64,000 bases of DNA from Litorivicinus sp. (lineage in GTDB: Bacteria; Pseudomonadota; Gammaproteobacteria; Pseudomonadales; Litorivicinaceae), in NCBI GenBank assembly GCA_018401755.1, contig JAGYKJ010000005.1:248001-312000 (forward strand), written 5' to 3'. How positions within the stretch are numbered: position 1 is the stretch's first letter; each line of letters opens with the position of its first letter. Made by a program: the position numbers and the translations under genes. Below the pieces are notes generated by a model. It was not told where the DNA came from. It saw only the letters and a program-made list of their open reading frames with translations, and ran no database searches. Positions 38,821 to 48,261 of this stretch are shown in pieces.

Positions 38821-39944
38821 TGGCGACCACCAATGAGGTTCCCAAAGCGCCATGACAGTGGTTTGGATCCGGCCACTTTACAAACCACATCACCCGCGCG
38901 CACCCAGGGATGACCGCGTCGCGCAATCAGTCGTCCTTCACTGCGCGCTCGAATCTGACGGGGATCTCGCTCTGGCTGATCCGGCTCAATGATCTCAGCA
39001 AGCAGATCGCCTGCAGTCACAAGATCACCCAACGATCGCCGCCATACCAGCAAACCACAATAGGGCGTTGTCAATACATCCATGCCACGCAAGGGATAGG
39101 CGACAGGCTCGGTCAACAACTGACCGGAATCATAGGTCACAAGCCCATGCTCGGACCATAGGCCGAGTAGCGCCTCACAATCTGACTGGGCGAGTGCAAC
39201 CGAGACGTCCCTGGTGCCTCTGAGTTCAACAGTCATCGCAGTCAGAGGTGACTGAAACCCCCGGTTTGGAAAGGCAGCATCCAAGGTGGCCCAGCATTGC
39301 ATCAAGGTGTCGTCGAAGGACTGTGCACCCGTATCCGCTTCAACCAAAACAGCCGTGGCACCCAATCGTCCTCCCAGAGACAGTGCAACCGCCATATCAC
39401 CCGGCGTGGCATAGAGATGACACTCAGCTTCATCGTCTGAATGCAGATCGAACACCCAATCTGCATCCACTGCGCGTTGCAATAATGTCCGCTGCAACGC
39501 CATCACAGGATGTTCTGGGATCAACCCTGCCAAGGCTTCATGCCATAACTCACGTGCAATCGCGCGGTTGGTCACTGGATCCACAGTCAAACGATGCTGG
39601 ATCTCCTCCACCACGAAGGCAGCGACGTTCGGAAAATCGCGATTAAAGTTTTGCCCCGTCCCCAGTTCGACGCGACCCACGTGGTGCTGTCGAACCCATT
39701 GCTGGCCGCCAATTGGATTGGCTTGGGTGACCACTCGGAATTCAGCATGCAGCCGGTTTTGAGCTTCCAATACCGCGAGTTGCTGACATAGTTGACGCGC
39801 CACCAGCAGTGGTGGGCACTCATCCGCATGCAGGGCGGCCTGGCAATACACCACGGTCGACCCTGAACCAAAGCACATCTCCGTCACCGACATCGTCACA
39901 CCTGAACCCGATTGATCAAGGACATGACGGGTGAGCTTTGACAT
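38817..39944 (-). CDS. M14-type aspartoacylase/succinylglutamate desuccinylase-like enzyme
   Basis: 375 residues of the AstE/AspA zinc hydrolase family, which remove acyl groups from amino acids or related amides. Zinc ligands H39 and E42 (ALHADE) and H168 (FDLHSDDEAE), the substrate-binding QNFNRDFPN (98-106) and the catalytic-type Glu202 (VLVEADTGA) all appear present. The C-terminal hundred residues form a lipoyl-like beta domain (GDLLAEIIEP, EGRLIARRGHPWVRAGDVV), common in the family. No other arginine-degradation genes are adjacent, so AstE itself is unlikely. It begins one base inside the lysS stop (TAATG) and leads the six-gene module; it is the only member with an intact active site. 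Confidence 0.82.
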   Translation of the reverse strand: MSKLTRHVLDQSGSGVTMSVTEMCFGSGSTVVYCQAALHADECPPLLVARQLCQQLAVLEAQNRLHAEFRVVTQANPIGGQQWVRQHHVGRVELGTGQNFNRDFPNVAAFVVEEIQHRLTVDPVTNRAIARELWHEALAGLIPEHPVMALQRTLLQRAVDADWVFDLHSDDEAECHLYATPGDMAVALSLGGRLGATAVLVEADTGAQSFDDTLMQCWATLDAAFPNRGFQSPLTAMTVELRGTRDVSVALAQSDCEALLGLWSEHGLVTYDSGQLLTEPVAYPLRGMDVLTTPYCGLLVWRRSLGDLVTAGDLLAEIIEPDQPERDPRQIRARSEGRLIARRGHPWVRAGDVVCKVAGSKPLSWRFGNLIGGRQ

Positions 39945-41464
39945 TACTCCACCTCGGGACGCATCGCTGGAAACAAAATCACATCACGGATGGATTCTTG
40001 TTCTGCAAAGAACATCACCAGCCGATCAATCCCAATACCCTGACCCGCTGTTGGCGGCAACCCGTATTCCAAGGCTCGAATATAATCATCATCGTAGAAC
40101 ATGGCTTCGTCATCACCTGCCGATTTTTGAGCCACCTGGTGCCTGAAGCGCTCTGCCTGATCTTCCGCATCATTCAATTCGCTAAATCCATTGGCAATCT
40201 CGCGACCACCAATAAAGAACTCAAATCGATCAGTAACGCTGGGATCCACATCGTTCCGGCGGGCCAGGGGGCTGACTTCCGCCGGATATGCGGTGATAAA
40301 AGTCGGTTGCATCAAGCGATGCTCCGCGACGGCTTCAAAGATCTCGATATGGATACGTCCTAACCCCCATGATGGATCCACGGTCAGATGTAACTGAATA
40401 GCGAGCGCCTCAGCTGCGTCACGGGTCGCAAGGGCCTCCGGCGTTGCCGCATCACAATGCGCTAGAATTGCCTCTGTTACGGTCATCACGGTAAATGGCT
40501 TGGCCAAATCGACCGTGCTGCCATCGTCTAAGGCGAAGGTTGTCCGACCACAACAGGTGGTTGCTAATTCGCGCAACAATACTTCGGTCAACGCAATCAA
40601 ATCGCCATAATCGGCATAGGCCCAATAAAACTCGAGCATCGTGAACTCAGGGTTATGCCGCGTCGATAACCCCTCATTTCTAAAGTTACGGTTGATTTCA
40701 AAGACCCGCTCAAAGCCTCCAACGACCAATCGTTTTAAATACAACTCTGGCGCAATACGCAGATACATCGGCAGATCCAACGCATTGTGATGGGTCACAA
40801 AAGGCCGCGCCGTCGCCCCACCCGGAATCGCCTGCAGCATCGGGGTTTCAACTTCCAGAAACTGCCGTTCTTCAAAGAACCGGCGCATCTGCGAGATCAC
40901 CCGAGAACGCAACAAAAACACATCTCGTGTTGATGGATTGGTGATCAAGTCCACATAGCGCTGTCGGTACCGCATCTCGGTATCCGTCAACCCTTTAAAC
41001 TTGTCTGGCAGCGGACGCAATGCCTTGGTCAAGAGCACGATCTCATCGCACTGGACGGATAACTCACCGGTATTGGTTTTAAACAACACCCCGTCCGCCC
41101 ACACGATGTCGCCGAGATCCCAGGTTTTAAAGTCGTCATAACAGGCTTCACCAACGTCTTGACCACGGACATAAAGTTGGAGTCGGCCGCTGACATCCTG
41201 AATCGTCACAAAGCTCGCTTTCCCCATGATGCGCCGAAGTACCAGGCGACCGGCAACACGCACACGTGTCACGGTCGCTGCTAACGGCTCCTTCTCGATT
41301 GCATCGTACTGCGCATGCAACGAGGCTGCGAGGGCATCACGGCGATAGTGGTTTGGAAAGGTCGGGCCCGGCAGGGCACGGCGTATCGCAAGCTTTCGGC
41401 TTCGCTCTGCAATTAATTGGTTTTCATCCAACGCACCCTCGTGCTCTGTGGTCTGCTCGCTCAT
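39944..41464 (-). CDS. lysS: Lysyl-tRNA synthetase (class II)
   Basis: Charges tRNA-Lys. 506 residues, the usual length. The N-terminal OB-fold anticodon domain is followed by motif 2 [26 protein letters not shown] (shown in part) and motif 3 [18 protein letters not shown]. The ATG at 41464 overlaps the prfB stop by one base, the usual prfB-lysS coupling; a GTG three bases earlier is possible. Its stop overlaps the M14-type gene by one base. Confidence 0.97.
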   Translation of the reverse strand: MSEQTTEHEGALDENQLIAERSRKLAIRRALPGPTFPNHYRRDALAASLHAQYDAIEKEPLAATVTRVRVAGRLVLRRIMGKASFVTIQDVSGRLQLYVRGQDVGEACYDDFKTWDLGDIVWADGVLFKTNTGELSVQCDEIVLLTKALRPLPDKFKGLTDTEMRYRQRYVDLITNPSTRDVFLLRSRVISQMRRFFEERQFLEVETPMLQAIPGGATARPFVTHHNALDLPMYLRIAPELYLKRLVVGGFERVFEINRNFRNEGLSTRHNPEFTMLEFYWAYADYGDLIALTEVLLRELATTCCGRTTFALDDGSTVDLAKPFTVMTVTEAILAHCDAATPEALATRDAAEALAIQLHLTVDPSWGLGRIHIEIFEAVAEHRLMQPTFITAYPAEVSPLARRNDVDPSVTDRFEFFIGGREIANGFSELNDAEDQAERFRHQVAQKSAGDDEAMFYDDDYIRALEYGLPPTAGQGIGIDRLVMFFAEQESIRDVILFPAMRPEVE

Positions 41465-42558
41465 CACAGTCCTTGCTTCAAACTGGCTTCAATAAAGGGA
41501 TCCAAGGCACCGTCTAACACGGCTTGGGTATTTGACGTCTCCACCTGGGTCCGTAAATCTTTAATACGACTGGAGTCCAACACATAGGATCGAATTTGGC
41601 TACCCCAGCCAATATCTGCCTTCGAATCTTCCAGCGCTTGCTGATCGGCTCGCCGAGCGTCCATCTCACGCTCGTAAAGCTTGGCGCGCAGCTGCTTCAT
41701 TGCAAAGTCTTTATTTTGGTGCTGCGAACGTTGGCTCTGACATTGCACAACAGTGCCCGTGGGTTCGTGCGTGATTCGGACCGCTGAATCAGTTCGGTTG
41801 ACGTGCTGCCCACCAGCACCTGAGGCACGATATGTGTCAATCCGCAAATCGGCCGGATTGATTTCAATCTCAACATTGTCATCAATCTCAGGGGACACAA
41901 ACACACTTGAGAAACTGGTATGACGACGCGCACCGGAATCGAAGGGGCTCTTCCGAACCAGCCGGTGTACACCGGTTTCGGTTCTCAACCAGCCAAACGC
42001 ATGATCCCCCTGGACGTGGATTGTCGCACTCTTGATGCCGGCGACTTCCCCCTCGGAGACTTCAACAACATCGACCTTGAAGCCTTTTTCTCGCACCAGC
42101 GTAAGTACATCCGAAGCAACATGCTGGCCCAGTCTTGGGCTTCGGTGCCGCCCGATCCTGCTTGGATATCGAGATAGGCATTATTGGGATCGGCTTCGCC
42201 ACTGAACATCCTGCGAAATTCAAGGTCACTGACCAACCCGTCAAGACGACCCAATTCGGCATCCACTTCCGCGAGGCCGTCCTCGTCGTTGTCTTCCAGT
42301 AACAGTCCGGCAAGCTCTGCTTGGTCGAGAAGACCTGCAGACAGCTCATCTAGGGTGTCGACCACTGCCTCAAGCTGCGCACGTTCCCGCCCAAGCGCTT
42401 GGGCACGCTCGGGTTGGTTCCAGACATTGGGGTCTTCTAACTCGAGTGAGACTTCCTCGAGCCGCTCACGTTTGCCAGCATAGTCAAAGATACCCCCGAA
42501 GCACGACCGTGCGCTCTGTGAGGTCTTCGATTAGGGCGTTGCGAGCATTTGTCTCCAT
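41464..42558 (-). CDS. prfB: Peptide chain release factor 2, with programmed +1 site and one further frame break
   Basis: RF2 reads UGA and UAA stops. From ATG 42558 the frame gives [12 protein letters not shown]...RGYL, then an in-frame TGA at codon 26 within CTT-TGA-C behind GGGGG: the classical autoregulatory frameshift. After +1 shifting the protein continues [12 protein letters not shown] through [14 protein letters not shown] second, unexpected break follows RMYLRWCE: a run of five A (42085-42089) would need six to continue [11 protein letters not shown]. With that base restored the product is 364 residues (E. coli 365), including the peptide-release GGQ motif and the SPF anticodon motif (KSPFDSG). 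A sequencing error is the likeliest cause in an essential gene. Confidence 0.93.
42483..42498 (-). promoter_or_regulatory. RF2 programmed +1 frameshift site
   Basis: Read on the minus strand: a Shine-Dalgarno-like GGGGG at 42493-42497, then TAT CTT TGA C with the stop at 42484-42486. When RF2 is scarce, ribosomes slip +1 at CTT and read GAC, restoring RF2 synthesis. Match to the E. coli site is near-perfect. Confidence 0.95.
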
Positions 42559-42600
42559 CGTGTGGCAGTCCTGTCTAAAAGTCGGCAAGGATACCGAATT

Positions 42601-45600
42601 TCAGACAGAAATACCTGCCCTCGGCTCGGGACTGGCTAACTGACCCACGACCGACTCATCCGCATCAAAATCACCCACCGGCGTCCCAGGAATCGACCGT
42701 CTCAGGCAGGCTGCCAGTAAGGGGGGAACAAATACCAAGGTCAGCAAGGTCGACAAAGCCAAGCCACCAAACACAACCACCCCGATACCGCGGTACAACT
42801 CCGATCCCGCACCAGGAAAAATAATCAATGGCAACAGACCAAACAAACTTGTCATCGTCGACATAAAGATGGGCCGGATACGATTCCGAGTGGCTTCCAG
42901 GACGGCTGCCTCAACACCGAGATGATCATGGTGGATATGCCACAGGGTTTGTTCCACCATTAAGATCGCGTTGTTCACCACCACGCCAGTCAAGATGATA
43001 AAGCCCAGCATGGTGAGCATATCGAGAGATTGCTCGACGTACAGATTCACCAGCCAGAGACCCAAGATTCCGCCGGTCGCAGCAATTGGGACCGTCACCA
43101 ATATGATCACCGGTAACACAAAGCTGCGCAGTAACACGGTCAATAACAAATAGATCACGGCAATCGCCATGAGCACGTTGATCTGCATCGCATCCCAGGT
43201 CCGAGCCAATTCGCCAGCAGCCCCGGAAAGCTCTAAGCGAACACCCTCACCAAGTCCTTTCGCGGTCAGTGGATCAATCAGCTCGGACTGAATCTGCGTA
43301 ATGGCGTCTTCCAAGGGAACTGATTCGTTTAAACGTAATGACACGGTTAAGACGCGAGCACCTGCCTGACGCTTGACTTGATCTGGGGCTGACTCGATCG
43401 AGACGGTCGCCACCTGATCAATCCGAATGAGCTCACCTTGCCGCGCAACAATCGGAATATTGCCGATGTCTTCAACCTTAGACTGCTCTTTGGTATCTGC
43501 AGTCAGTACCAGCTCAATCAACTCGCCCTGAAACGGAATCTCACGGATTCGGAGCCCGTCATTGTGCACATCTAAAGCGATGGCAAACTCACGTGCGTTT
43601 AACCCAGCGCGCGCAAGCGCTTCAGGATCCGGGCGCACAACAATCTCAGGTCGATCTGAATCCAACTGTGGATTAACGCGGACCTGATGGCCTCCGGATC
43701 TTGGGAAAAGCCGGTTCACGCCACGCTGAATATCCCGAACCACAGGGATAACCGCATCCAAGTCAGGGCCCAATACATCGATATTGACTGACCTTGAGCC
43801 ACCCACTGAACGACCGAACAAGGATGCCTGCGTGACAAACACACGTGCTCCTGGGGTCGCCGCAATGGGCTCGCTTAGAAACGGAATCAATTCACGGACG
43901 CGATCGGGATCACTGGTGGAGGCGCCAGCAAATGCCCCACTGTTAAAGGCAACAAAGAAAAAGCGATCGACAGAGGGTCCGTTCGCGGGCGTATCGCTCT
44001 CCCAAAGCGGTCGTGCGACGTTCTCCATTAACTCGGCAAACTCAAGGGTCGCCTCACGCGTGTATCCAGGCGGGACCGTCACCCGGCCAAAGACAAAGTT
44101 CTGATTCCCATCGGGCAAATAATCAAGGGGTGGCATCAAGGCAATGAGGGTCATCACGGCTGCCGTGATCAAGATTCCCACGGTCACAAGCCCGCGCCAC
44201 GTCGAGTGCACGACAATGGATGCAAACCCGATGATTAGCCGCGCAAATCCGCGTGCCAGGTGATCGACCACTGGAATCGATAACCGCTTCTCAAAGGAGG
44301 CCTGCTCGCGAGTCAAAAGCCGGGATGCGAGCGCTGGAATGACGGTAATTGACACAACCACAGAAATCAAAACCGAGACACTGATGGCGACTGCAATATC
44401 GCGGAATAATTGCCCAACCGGCAACTCCAGCATGAGCACAGGCACGAACACCACAACAGTGGTCAAGGCCGACCCTAAAATTGGTGCCCAAACCTGCCGC
44501 GCGCCCAGGTATGCGGCACGCATCGCTGGCACTCCGTTTTGCCGCAGTCGATAGATGTTCTCCAGACTTACGATCGATGCGTCGACCACCATACCCACCG
44601 CAAAGGCGAGCCCAGCTAGCGAAATCACATTGATCGAGAGACCCAAGGCGGCAATCGCGACGAAGGTGGTCACGATCGATACGGGTATCGCGATCATGAC
44701 AATGGCAACGGGCAGGAAACTACGCAGAAACAATAACAAAATTGAGACGGCCAGAATGCCACCGATCAAAATATTCGACTGCACCAAGTCCAAGGCTGAG
44801 CTGATATACGTCGTCTCATCGTAGACAACCTTCAGCACCACACCGGCAGCCAGCAGAGGTCCAGCGTTGAGCTCGGCCACCTGTGCCTTCAGCGCGTCTA
44901 AGGTAGCCACCACGTTCGAGGCTGGCTCGCGCAACACCGAAAAGGTTGCCGCCTTTTGACCATTCAAGCGACGGAAACTGCTAGCGGTCTTAAATCCCAA
45001 CTCCACATCAGCCACGTCTTGCAAACGCACTACAGCCAAACTGCCATCCGGCCGAACTGTCGTCCGTAGCACCAGTGAGCGCGCAGTCTCGGGGGTGTAA
45101 CTAATCGCCTCGGTCCGCAAGGTAAACGAACGGCGTCCCTCCGTGAGCTCACCGGCACTGACCTCTGCAGTCGAATTCCGGAGCGCCTCGGCGACTTCGG
45201 CAATCGAGAGCCCAAAATCAGTCAAGCGATCCATATTCAGAATGACGCGTAATTCACGATCGGCTCCGCCATTGGAATCAATCTCGGCAATACCTGGAAT
45301 CCGAGCCAAGGGCTCAATGACGTTGCGTTCGACGAAGCTACCCAATGTATCCACGTCAACTGTCTTCCCCGGCAATGGCACCATGGCCATGCGTGCAATG
45401 GGACTGTCATCGGAATTTGACGTTCGCACAGTCGGCTCGGTGGCTTCTGCGGGAAGATCAGACACCCGCGATAATTGCCCCAATAGTTTCACCAAGGCAT
45501 TGTCCATGTCTGTGCCGACTGCATAGGTTAGGGTGACTCGAGCACTCCCACGTCGTGAGGTACTCTCAATCGACTGCACCCCTGAGAGACTCGACAACTC

Positions 45601-45810
45601 ACGCTCCAGTCGCAGCACGATATCGCGTTCCACATCTTGAGGTGAGGCACCTGGCCAGTTGACCCGTACCTGCAAAATCGGGCGGTCAATATCTGGCGTC
45701 AACTGAATCGGGATGGTGCGTAACGATGCAACTCCGAAAATCACCATCGCTAGCACCACAGCACCGACCGCAATCGGAAAGCTAATCGCGCTACGAATCA
45801 ATCCATTCAT
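42601..45810 (-). CDS. RND family efflux transporter, inner-membrane pump
   Basis: 1069 residues of the HAE/AcrB-like superfamily, a proton-driven exporter spanning inner membrane and periplasm. The opening IRSAISFPIAVGAVVLAMVIFG is TM1; GLAFAVGMVVDASIVSLENIYR is the TM4 region with the proton-relay aspartate (one Asp, as in this subgroup, against two in AcrB). A second repeat begins near LMAIAVIYLLLTVLLRSFV. Twelve helices are expected. The adaptor gene lies six bases upstream; no outer-membrane TolC-like gene is present. Substrate unknown. Confidence 0.93.
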   Translation of the reverse strand: MNGLIRSAISFPIAVGAVVLAMVIFGVASLRTIPIQLTPDIDRPILQVRVNWPGASPQDVERDIVLRLERELSSLSGVQSIESTSRRGSARVTLTYAVGTDMDNALVKLLGQLSRVSDLPAEATEPTVRTSNSDDSPIARMAMVPLPGKTVDVDTLGSFVERNVIEPLARIPGIAEIDSNGGADRELRVILNMDRLTDFGLSIAEVAEALRNSTAEVSAGELTEGRRSFTLRTEAISYTPETARSLVLRTTVRPDGSLAVVRLQDVADVELGFKTASSFRRLNGQKAATFSVLREPASNVVATLDALKAQVAELNAGPLLAAGVVLKVVYDETTYISSALDLVQSNILIGGILAVSILLLFLRSFLPVAIVMIAIPVSIVTTFVAIAALGLSINVISLAGLAFAVGMVVDASIVSLENIYRLRQNGVPAMRAAYLGARQVWAPILGSALTTVVVFVPVLMLELPVGQLFRDIAVAISVSVLISVVVSITVIPALASRLLTREQASFEKRLSIPVVDHLARGFARLIIGFASIVVHSTWRGLVTVGILITAAVMTLIALMPPLDYLPDGNQNFVFGRVTVPPGYTREATLEFAELMENVARPLWESDTPANGPSVDRFFFVAFNSGAFAGASTSDPDRVRELIPFLSEPIAATPGARVFVTQASLFGRSVGGSRSVNIDVLGPDLDAVIPVVRDIQRGVNRLFPRSGGHQVRVNPQLDSDRPEIVVRPDPEALARAGLNAREFAIALDVHNDGLRIREIPFQGELIELVLTADTKEQSKVEDIGNIPIVARQGELIRIDQVATVSIESAPDQVKRQAGARVLTVSLRLNESVPLEDAITQIQSELIDPLTAKGLGEGVRLELSGAAGELARTWDAMQINVLMAIAVIYLLLTVLLRSFVLPVIILVTVPIAATGGILGLWLVNLYVEQSLDMLTMLGFIILTGVVVNNAILMVEQTLWHIHHDHLGVEAAVLEATRNRIRPIFMSTMTSLFGLLPLIIFPGAGSELYRGIGVVVFGGLALSTLLTLVFVPPLLAACLRRSIPGTPVGDFDADESVVGQLASPEPRAGISV

Positions 45811-45816
45811 ACTTCA

Positions 45817-46902
45817 TTATCCCTTGGTGATTTTCACCGACTGATTTGGTCGTAAGCCTTCTTGGCCTTGCACAACCACTGTGTCGTTCTCTGCGACCCC
45901 GTCGAGGACAACAATCCGATCACCCACGCCTGGGCCGAGGGTAATGCGCCGAATTTGTGCCTTACCCTCTTTGACGATGACCACACGATGTCCATCTGCC
46001 ACCGGCATCACTGCATCTTTTGAAATCGTCACTTGATCTGCACGAGGCCCTAGAGGCACGGCGATCTGCACGCTTTGCCCAATAATGGCCTCGCGCAACG
46101 ATGTCTTCGGTGCTAATCGGATATATCGTGATCCAGTCCGCGCATTTTCTTCAGCGAGACGTGCGCGCACGGTGAAGGTCACCGTCTGATTTCCTACCTG
46201 CCCTTGGATCTCCTGGCCCAGTTCCAGTGCCGCATAGGCATCGGGACGTACTTCAGCTTCGAGCTCCACACCGCGATCTGGCAGGATCTCAACCAGTGGA
46301 TCGCCCACGCGGACATATTGTCCCTGACTGACTTTGACGGATAACACTCGCCCTGCCGCTGGCGCACGCATCTCAGAATGCCCAATATCAGCCTGTAGTG
46401 CTTCAATTTGAATTGCCAGATCGTTCAACTGAAATTCAGTTTCCAACCGATCACGCCGAATCTGAATGAGGTTTAACCGCGATTGATCTCGGGCATCTGT
46501 TGTCATCAAGTCTCGCTCACTGAGCTGTTCTGCGCGGCTGAGTTGCCCCACTCGCAGGGCTTCCTGTTCTTTCAACAAACTGAGGCGATCACTCAGGTAT
46601 GCCATGCGCCCCTCAAGGGTACGCAGATCGCGTTGTAAGTCGTCGGTCGACAATGACACCAAGATCCGATTCGCAGCGACTCGATCACCCAACTGGACAT
46701 TGACCGACGCAATGCTTTCTGCCACCCGAGACGACACAATCACCGGCGTTGCCGTCACAACACGCGCCGAGACCATCGCCATTTGCTGCACAACTTGACG
46801 AACGGCAACATCCACGAACACCGGCGTTTCCTGCGCGCTCAATCGCGCGGCAGACAACACGCACGCAATCAGTAGGCCTACTCGCATCCATGTCACACGC
46901 AC
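45817..46902 (-). CDS. RND efflux periplasmic adaptor (membrane fusion protein)
   Basis: 361 residues with a signal peptide (MRVGLLIACVLSAARLSAQ), paired lipoyl halves (ESIASVNVQLGDRVAANRIL and SEMRAPAAGRVLSVKVSQGQYV), and a coiled-coil hairpin between them (RTLEGRMAYLSDRLSLLKEQ to RDRLETEFQLNDLAIQIEAL). A beta-barrel domain follows. It links the RND pump to an outer-membrane channel. The GTG at 46902 is eight bases after GGAG; ATG 46887 is the alternative and would give a shorter signal peptide. First gene of the two-gene efflux operon. Confidence 0.92.
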   Translation of the reverse strand: MRVTWMRVGLLIACVLSAARLSAQETPVFVDVAVRQVVQQMAMVSARVVTATPVIVSSRVAESIASVNVQLGDRVAANRILVSLSTDDLQRDLRTLEGRMAYLSDRLSLLKEQEALRVGQLSRAEQLSERDLMTTDARDQSRLNLIQIRRDRLETEFQLNDLAIQIEALQADIGHSEMRAPAAGRVLSVKVSQGQYVRVGDPLVEILPDRGVELEAEVRPDAYAALELGQEIQGQVGNQTVTFTVRARLAEENARTGSRYIRLAPKTSLREAIIGQSVQIAVPLGPRADQVTISKDAVMPVADGHRVVIVKEGKAQIRRITLGPGVGDRIVVLDGVAENDTVVVQGQEGLRPNQSVKITKG

Positions 46903-47009
46903 ACAACTCTCTCCAACTCATGGGGTAGCACATCAGAACATTGATATATGACGTATGAAGGGCTATTTAGGAAGGGTCTTTCGAAAATATTTCCAAAATG
47001 GGCCGGCCG

Positions 47010-47450
47010 ATGCAATTTTTACACACGATGATCCGCGTCACCAATCTCGATGCCTCGTTACACTTTTATTGCGACCTTTTGGGTTTACAGGAAGTTCGGC
47101 GCACCGAACATGAAAGGGGCCGATTTACGTTGATCTTCTTGGCCGCTCCCAATGATATGCCACAGGCTCGATCGACCTCCGCTCCGCTGCTTGAGCTCAC
47201 GTATAATTGGGACTCAGAGGTGTATTTCGGCGGACGCAACTTTGGGCACTTAGCCTTCCGTGTCAACGATATCTATGCCACCTGCCAGCGCCTGCTTGAC
47301 GGCGGTGTGACAATTGCGCGTCCACCACGCGACGGTCATATGGCCTTTGTCCGAAGCCCTGATCTGATCTCCATCGAGCTGCTTCAGGCAGGTGCCGCAC
47401 TACCGCCTGCAGAGCCTTGGGTGTCGATGGCTAACACTGGACAGTGGTAG
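47010..47450 (+). CDS. VOC family protein, glyoxalase I-like
   Basis: 146 residues with the glyoxalase fold. From MQFLHTMIRV the metal ligands of glyoxalase I are all in place: H5, E62 (LLELTYN), H80 (NFGHLAF) and E123 (SIELLQ). A metal-dependent lactoylglutathione lyase, detoxifying methylglyoxal, is therefore plausible; other VOC enzymes share this layout. An ATG twelve bases upstream (46998) is an alternative start. It stands alone, between the efflux operon (divergent) and the amino acid importer. Confidence 0.85.
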   Translation: MQFLHTMIRVTNLDASLHFYCDLLGLQEVRRTEHERGRFTLIFLAAPNDMPQARSTSAPLLELTYNWDSEVYFGGRNFGHLAFRVNDIYATCQRLLDGGVTIARPPRDGHMAFVRSPDLISIELLQAGAALPPAEPWVSMANTGQW

Positions 47451-47495
47451 GCAAAATAGGCTCTGATAAGACGACTTCACAAAAAGGAGAATCAC

Positions 47496-48239
47496 ATGAG
47501 TCACATGTCCCATTGGGCTGCAGCCGCACTTTTGGCTACCACCTCCCTTGCCTGGGCTGACATCCCGAATCCATTACGCATTGCAACTGAGGGAGCCTAC
47601 CCTCCCTTTAACAGTGTCGATGCCAACGGCCAATTAGTGGGCTTTGACGTGGACATTGCCAAGGCACTCTGCGCCGAAATGAAAGCCAACTGTGAAATCG
47701 TTGCGCAAGATTGGGATGGCATTATTCCCGCGTTGGTGGCCAATAAGTACGATGCCATCATTGCGTCCATGTCGATTACCGACGAAAGAAAGCAATCCAT
47801 CGATTTCACGAATAAATATTACTCGAATTATCTGGCAGTGATCGCACCTTCCGGCGGTGTGACAGGTCCATCCGATCTCAACCGCAAAACCGTCGGTGCG
47901 CAGCGGTCAACCCTGGCATCACAGTGGGCTGAAGACCAGTTAATGGGACGCGCCAGCATTAAGCTTTACGACACTCAAACGGCAGCCTACGCGGATCTTC
48001 AAGCTGGCCGCCTTGATGCCATGGTGAGCGATATCTACCCAGCAATGGACTGGCTGACGACCGTGAGCGGATTTCAACTCGCTGGAGAGAAGATCGATAT
48101 CAGCGATCAAATTGGGATTGGCATTCGGCAAAATGAAGCAGGTCTGAAGGCAGCGTTTAATACCGCGATCGACGCAATTCGAACGAATGGCGTCTATGCA
48201 GAAATCAATGCCAAGTATTTCTCCGCTGATATTTACTGA
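47496..48239 (+). CDS. Polar amino acid ABC importer, periplasmic binding protein
   Basis: 247 residues of the HisJ/ArtJ family. A signal peptide (to about residue 21, SLAWA) precedes the mature ADIPNPLRIATEGAYPPFNSV; GFDVDIAKALCAEM and DWDGIIPALVANKYDAIIASM are the family signatures. A basic or polar amino acid or opine-like ligand is likely. AAGGAG lies seven bases before the ATG. A hairpin follows the stop before the first permease gene, a common way to keep binding protein in excess. Confidence 0.92.
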   Translation: MSHMSHWAAAALLATTSLAWADIPNPLRIATEGAYPPFNSVDANGQLVGFDVDIAKALCAEMKANCEIVAQDWDGIIPALVANKYDAIIASMSITDERKQSIDFTNKYYSNYLAVIAPSGGVTGPSDLNRKTVGAQRSTLASQWAEDQLMGRASIKLYDTQTAAYADLQAGRLDAMVSDIYPAMDWLTTVSGFQLAGEKIDISDQIGIGIRQNEAGLKAAFNTAIDAIRTNGVYAEINAKYFSADIY

Positions 48240-48245
48240 CGCGCA

Positions 48246-48261
48246 CAGGGGCTAACCCCTG
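48246..48261 (+). promoter_or_regulatory. Hairpin masking the RBS of the first permease
   Basis: CAGGGG and CCCCTG form a six-pair stem around CTAA, ending at the base before the ATG. The only ribosome binding site (AGGGG) lies in the left arm. This would lower permease translation relative to the binding protein and may also stop 3-prime decay of the upstream message. Confidence 0.55.

Noticed and set aside
34370-39944. A RiPP/NHLM precursor peptide gene in or near the module
   Set aside because: No small frame with a leader-like sequence, double-glycine site or its own ribosome binding site was found on the same strand.
42071-42090. A stimulatory stem (CTTCAA/TTGAAG) for -1 frameshifting in prfB
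   Set aside because: The stem is AT-rich with a large loop and begins one base after the slippery run, too close for a known -1 stimulator.
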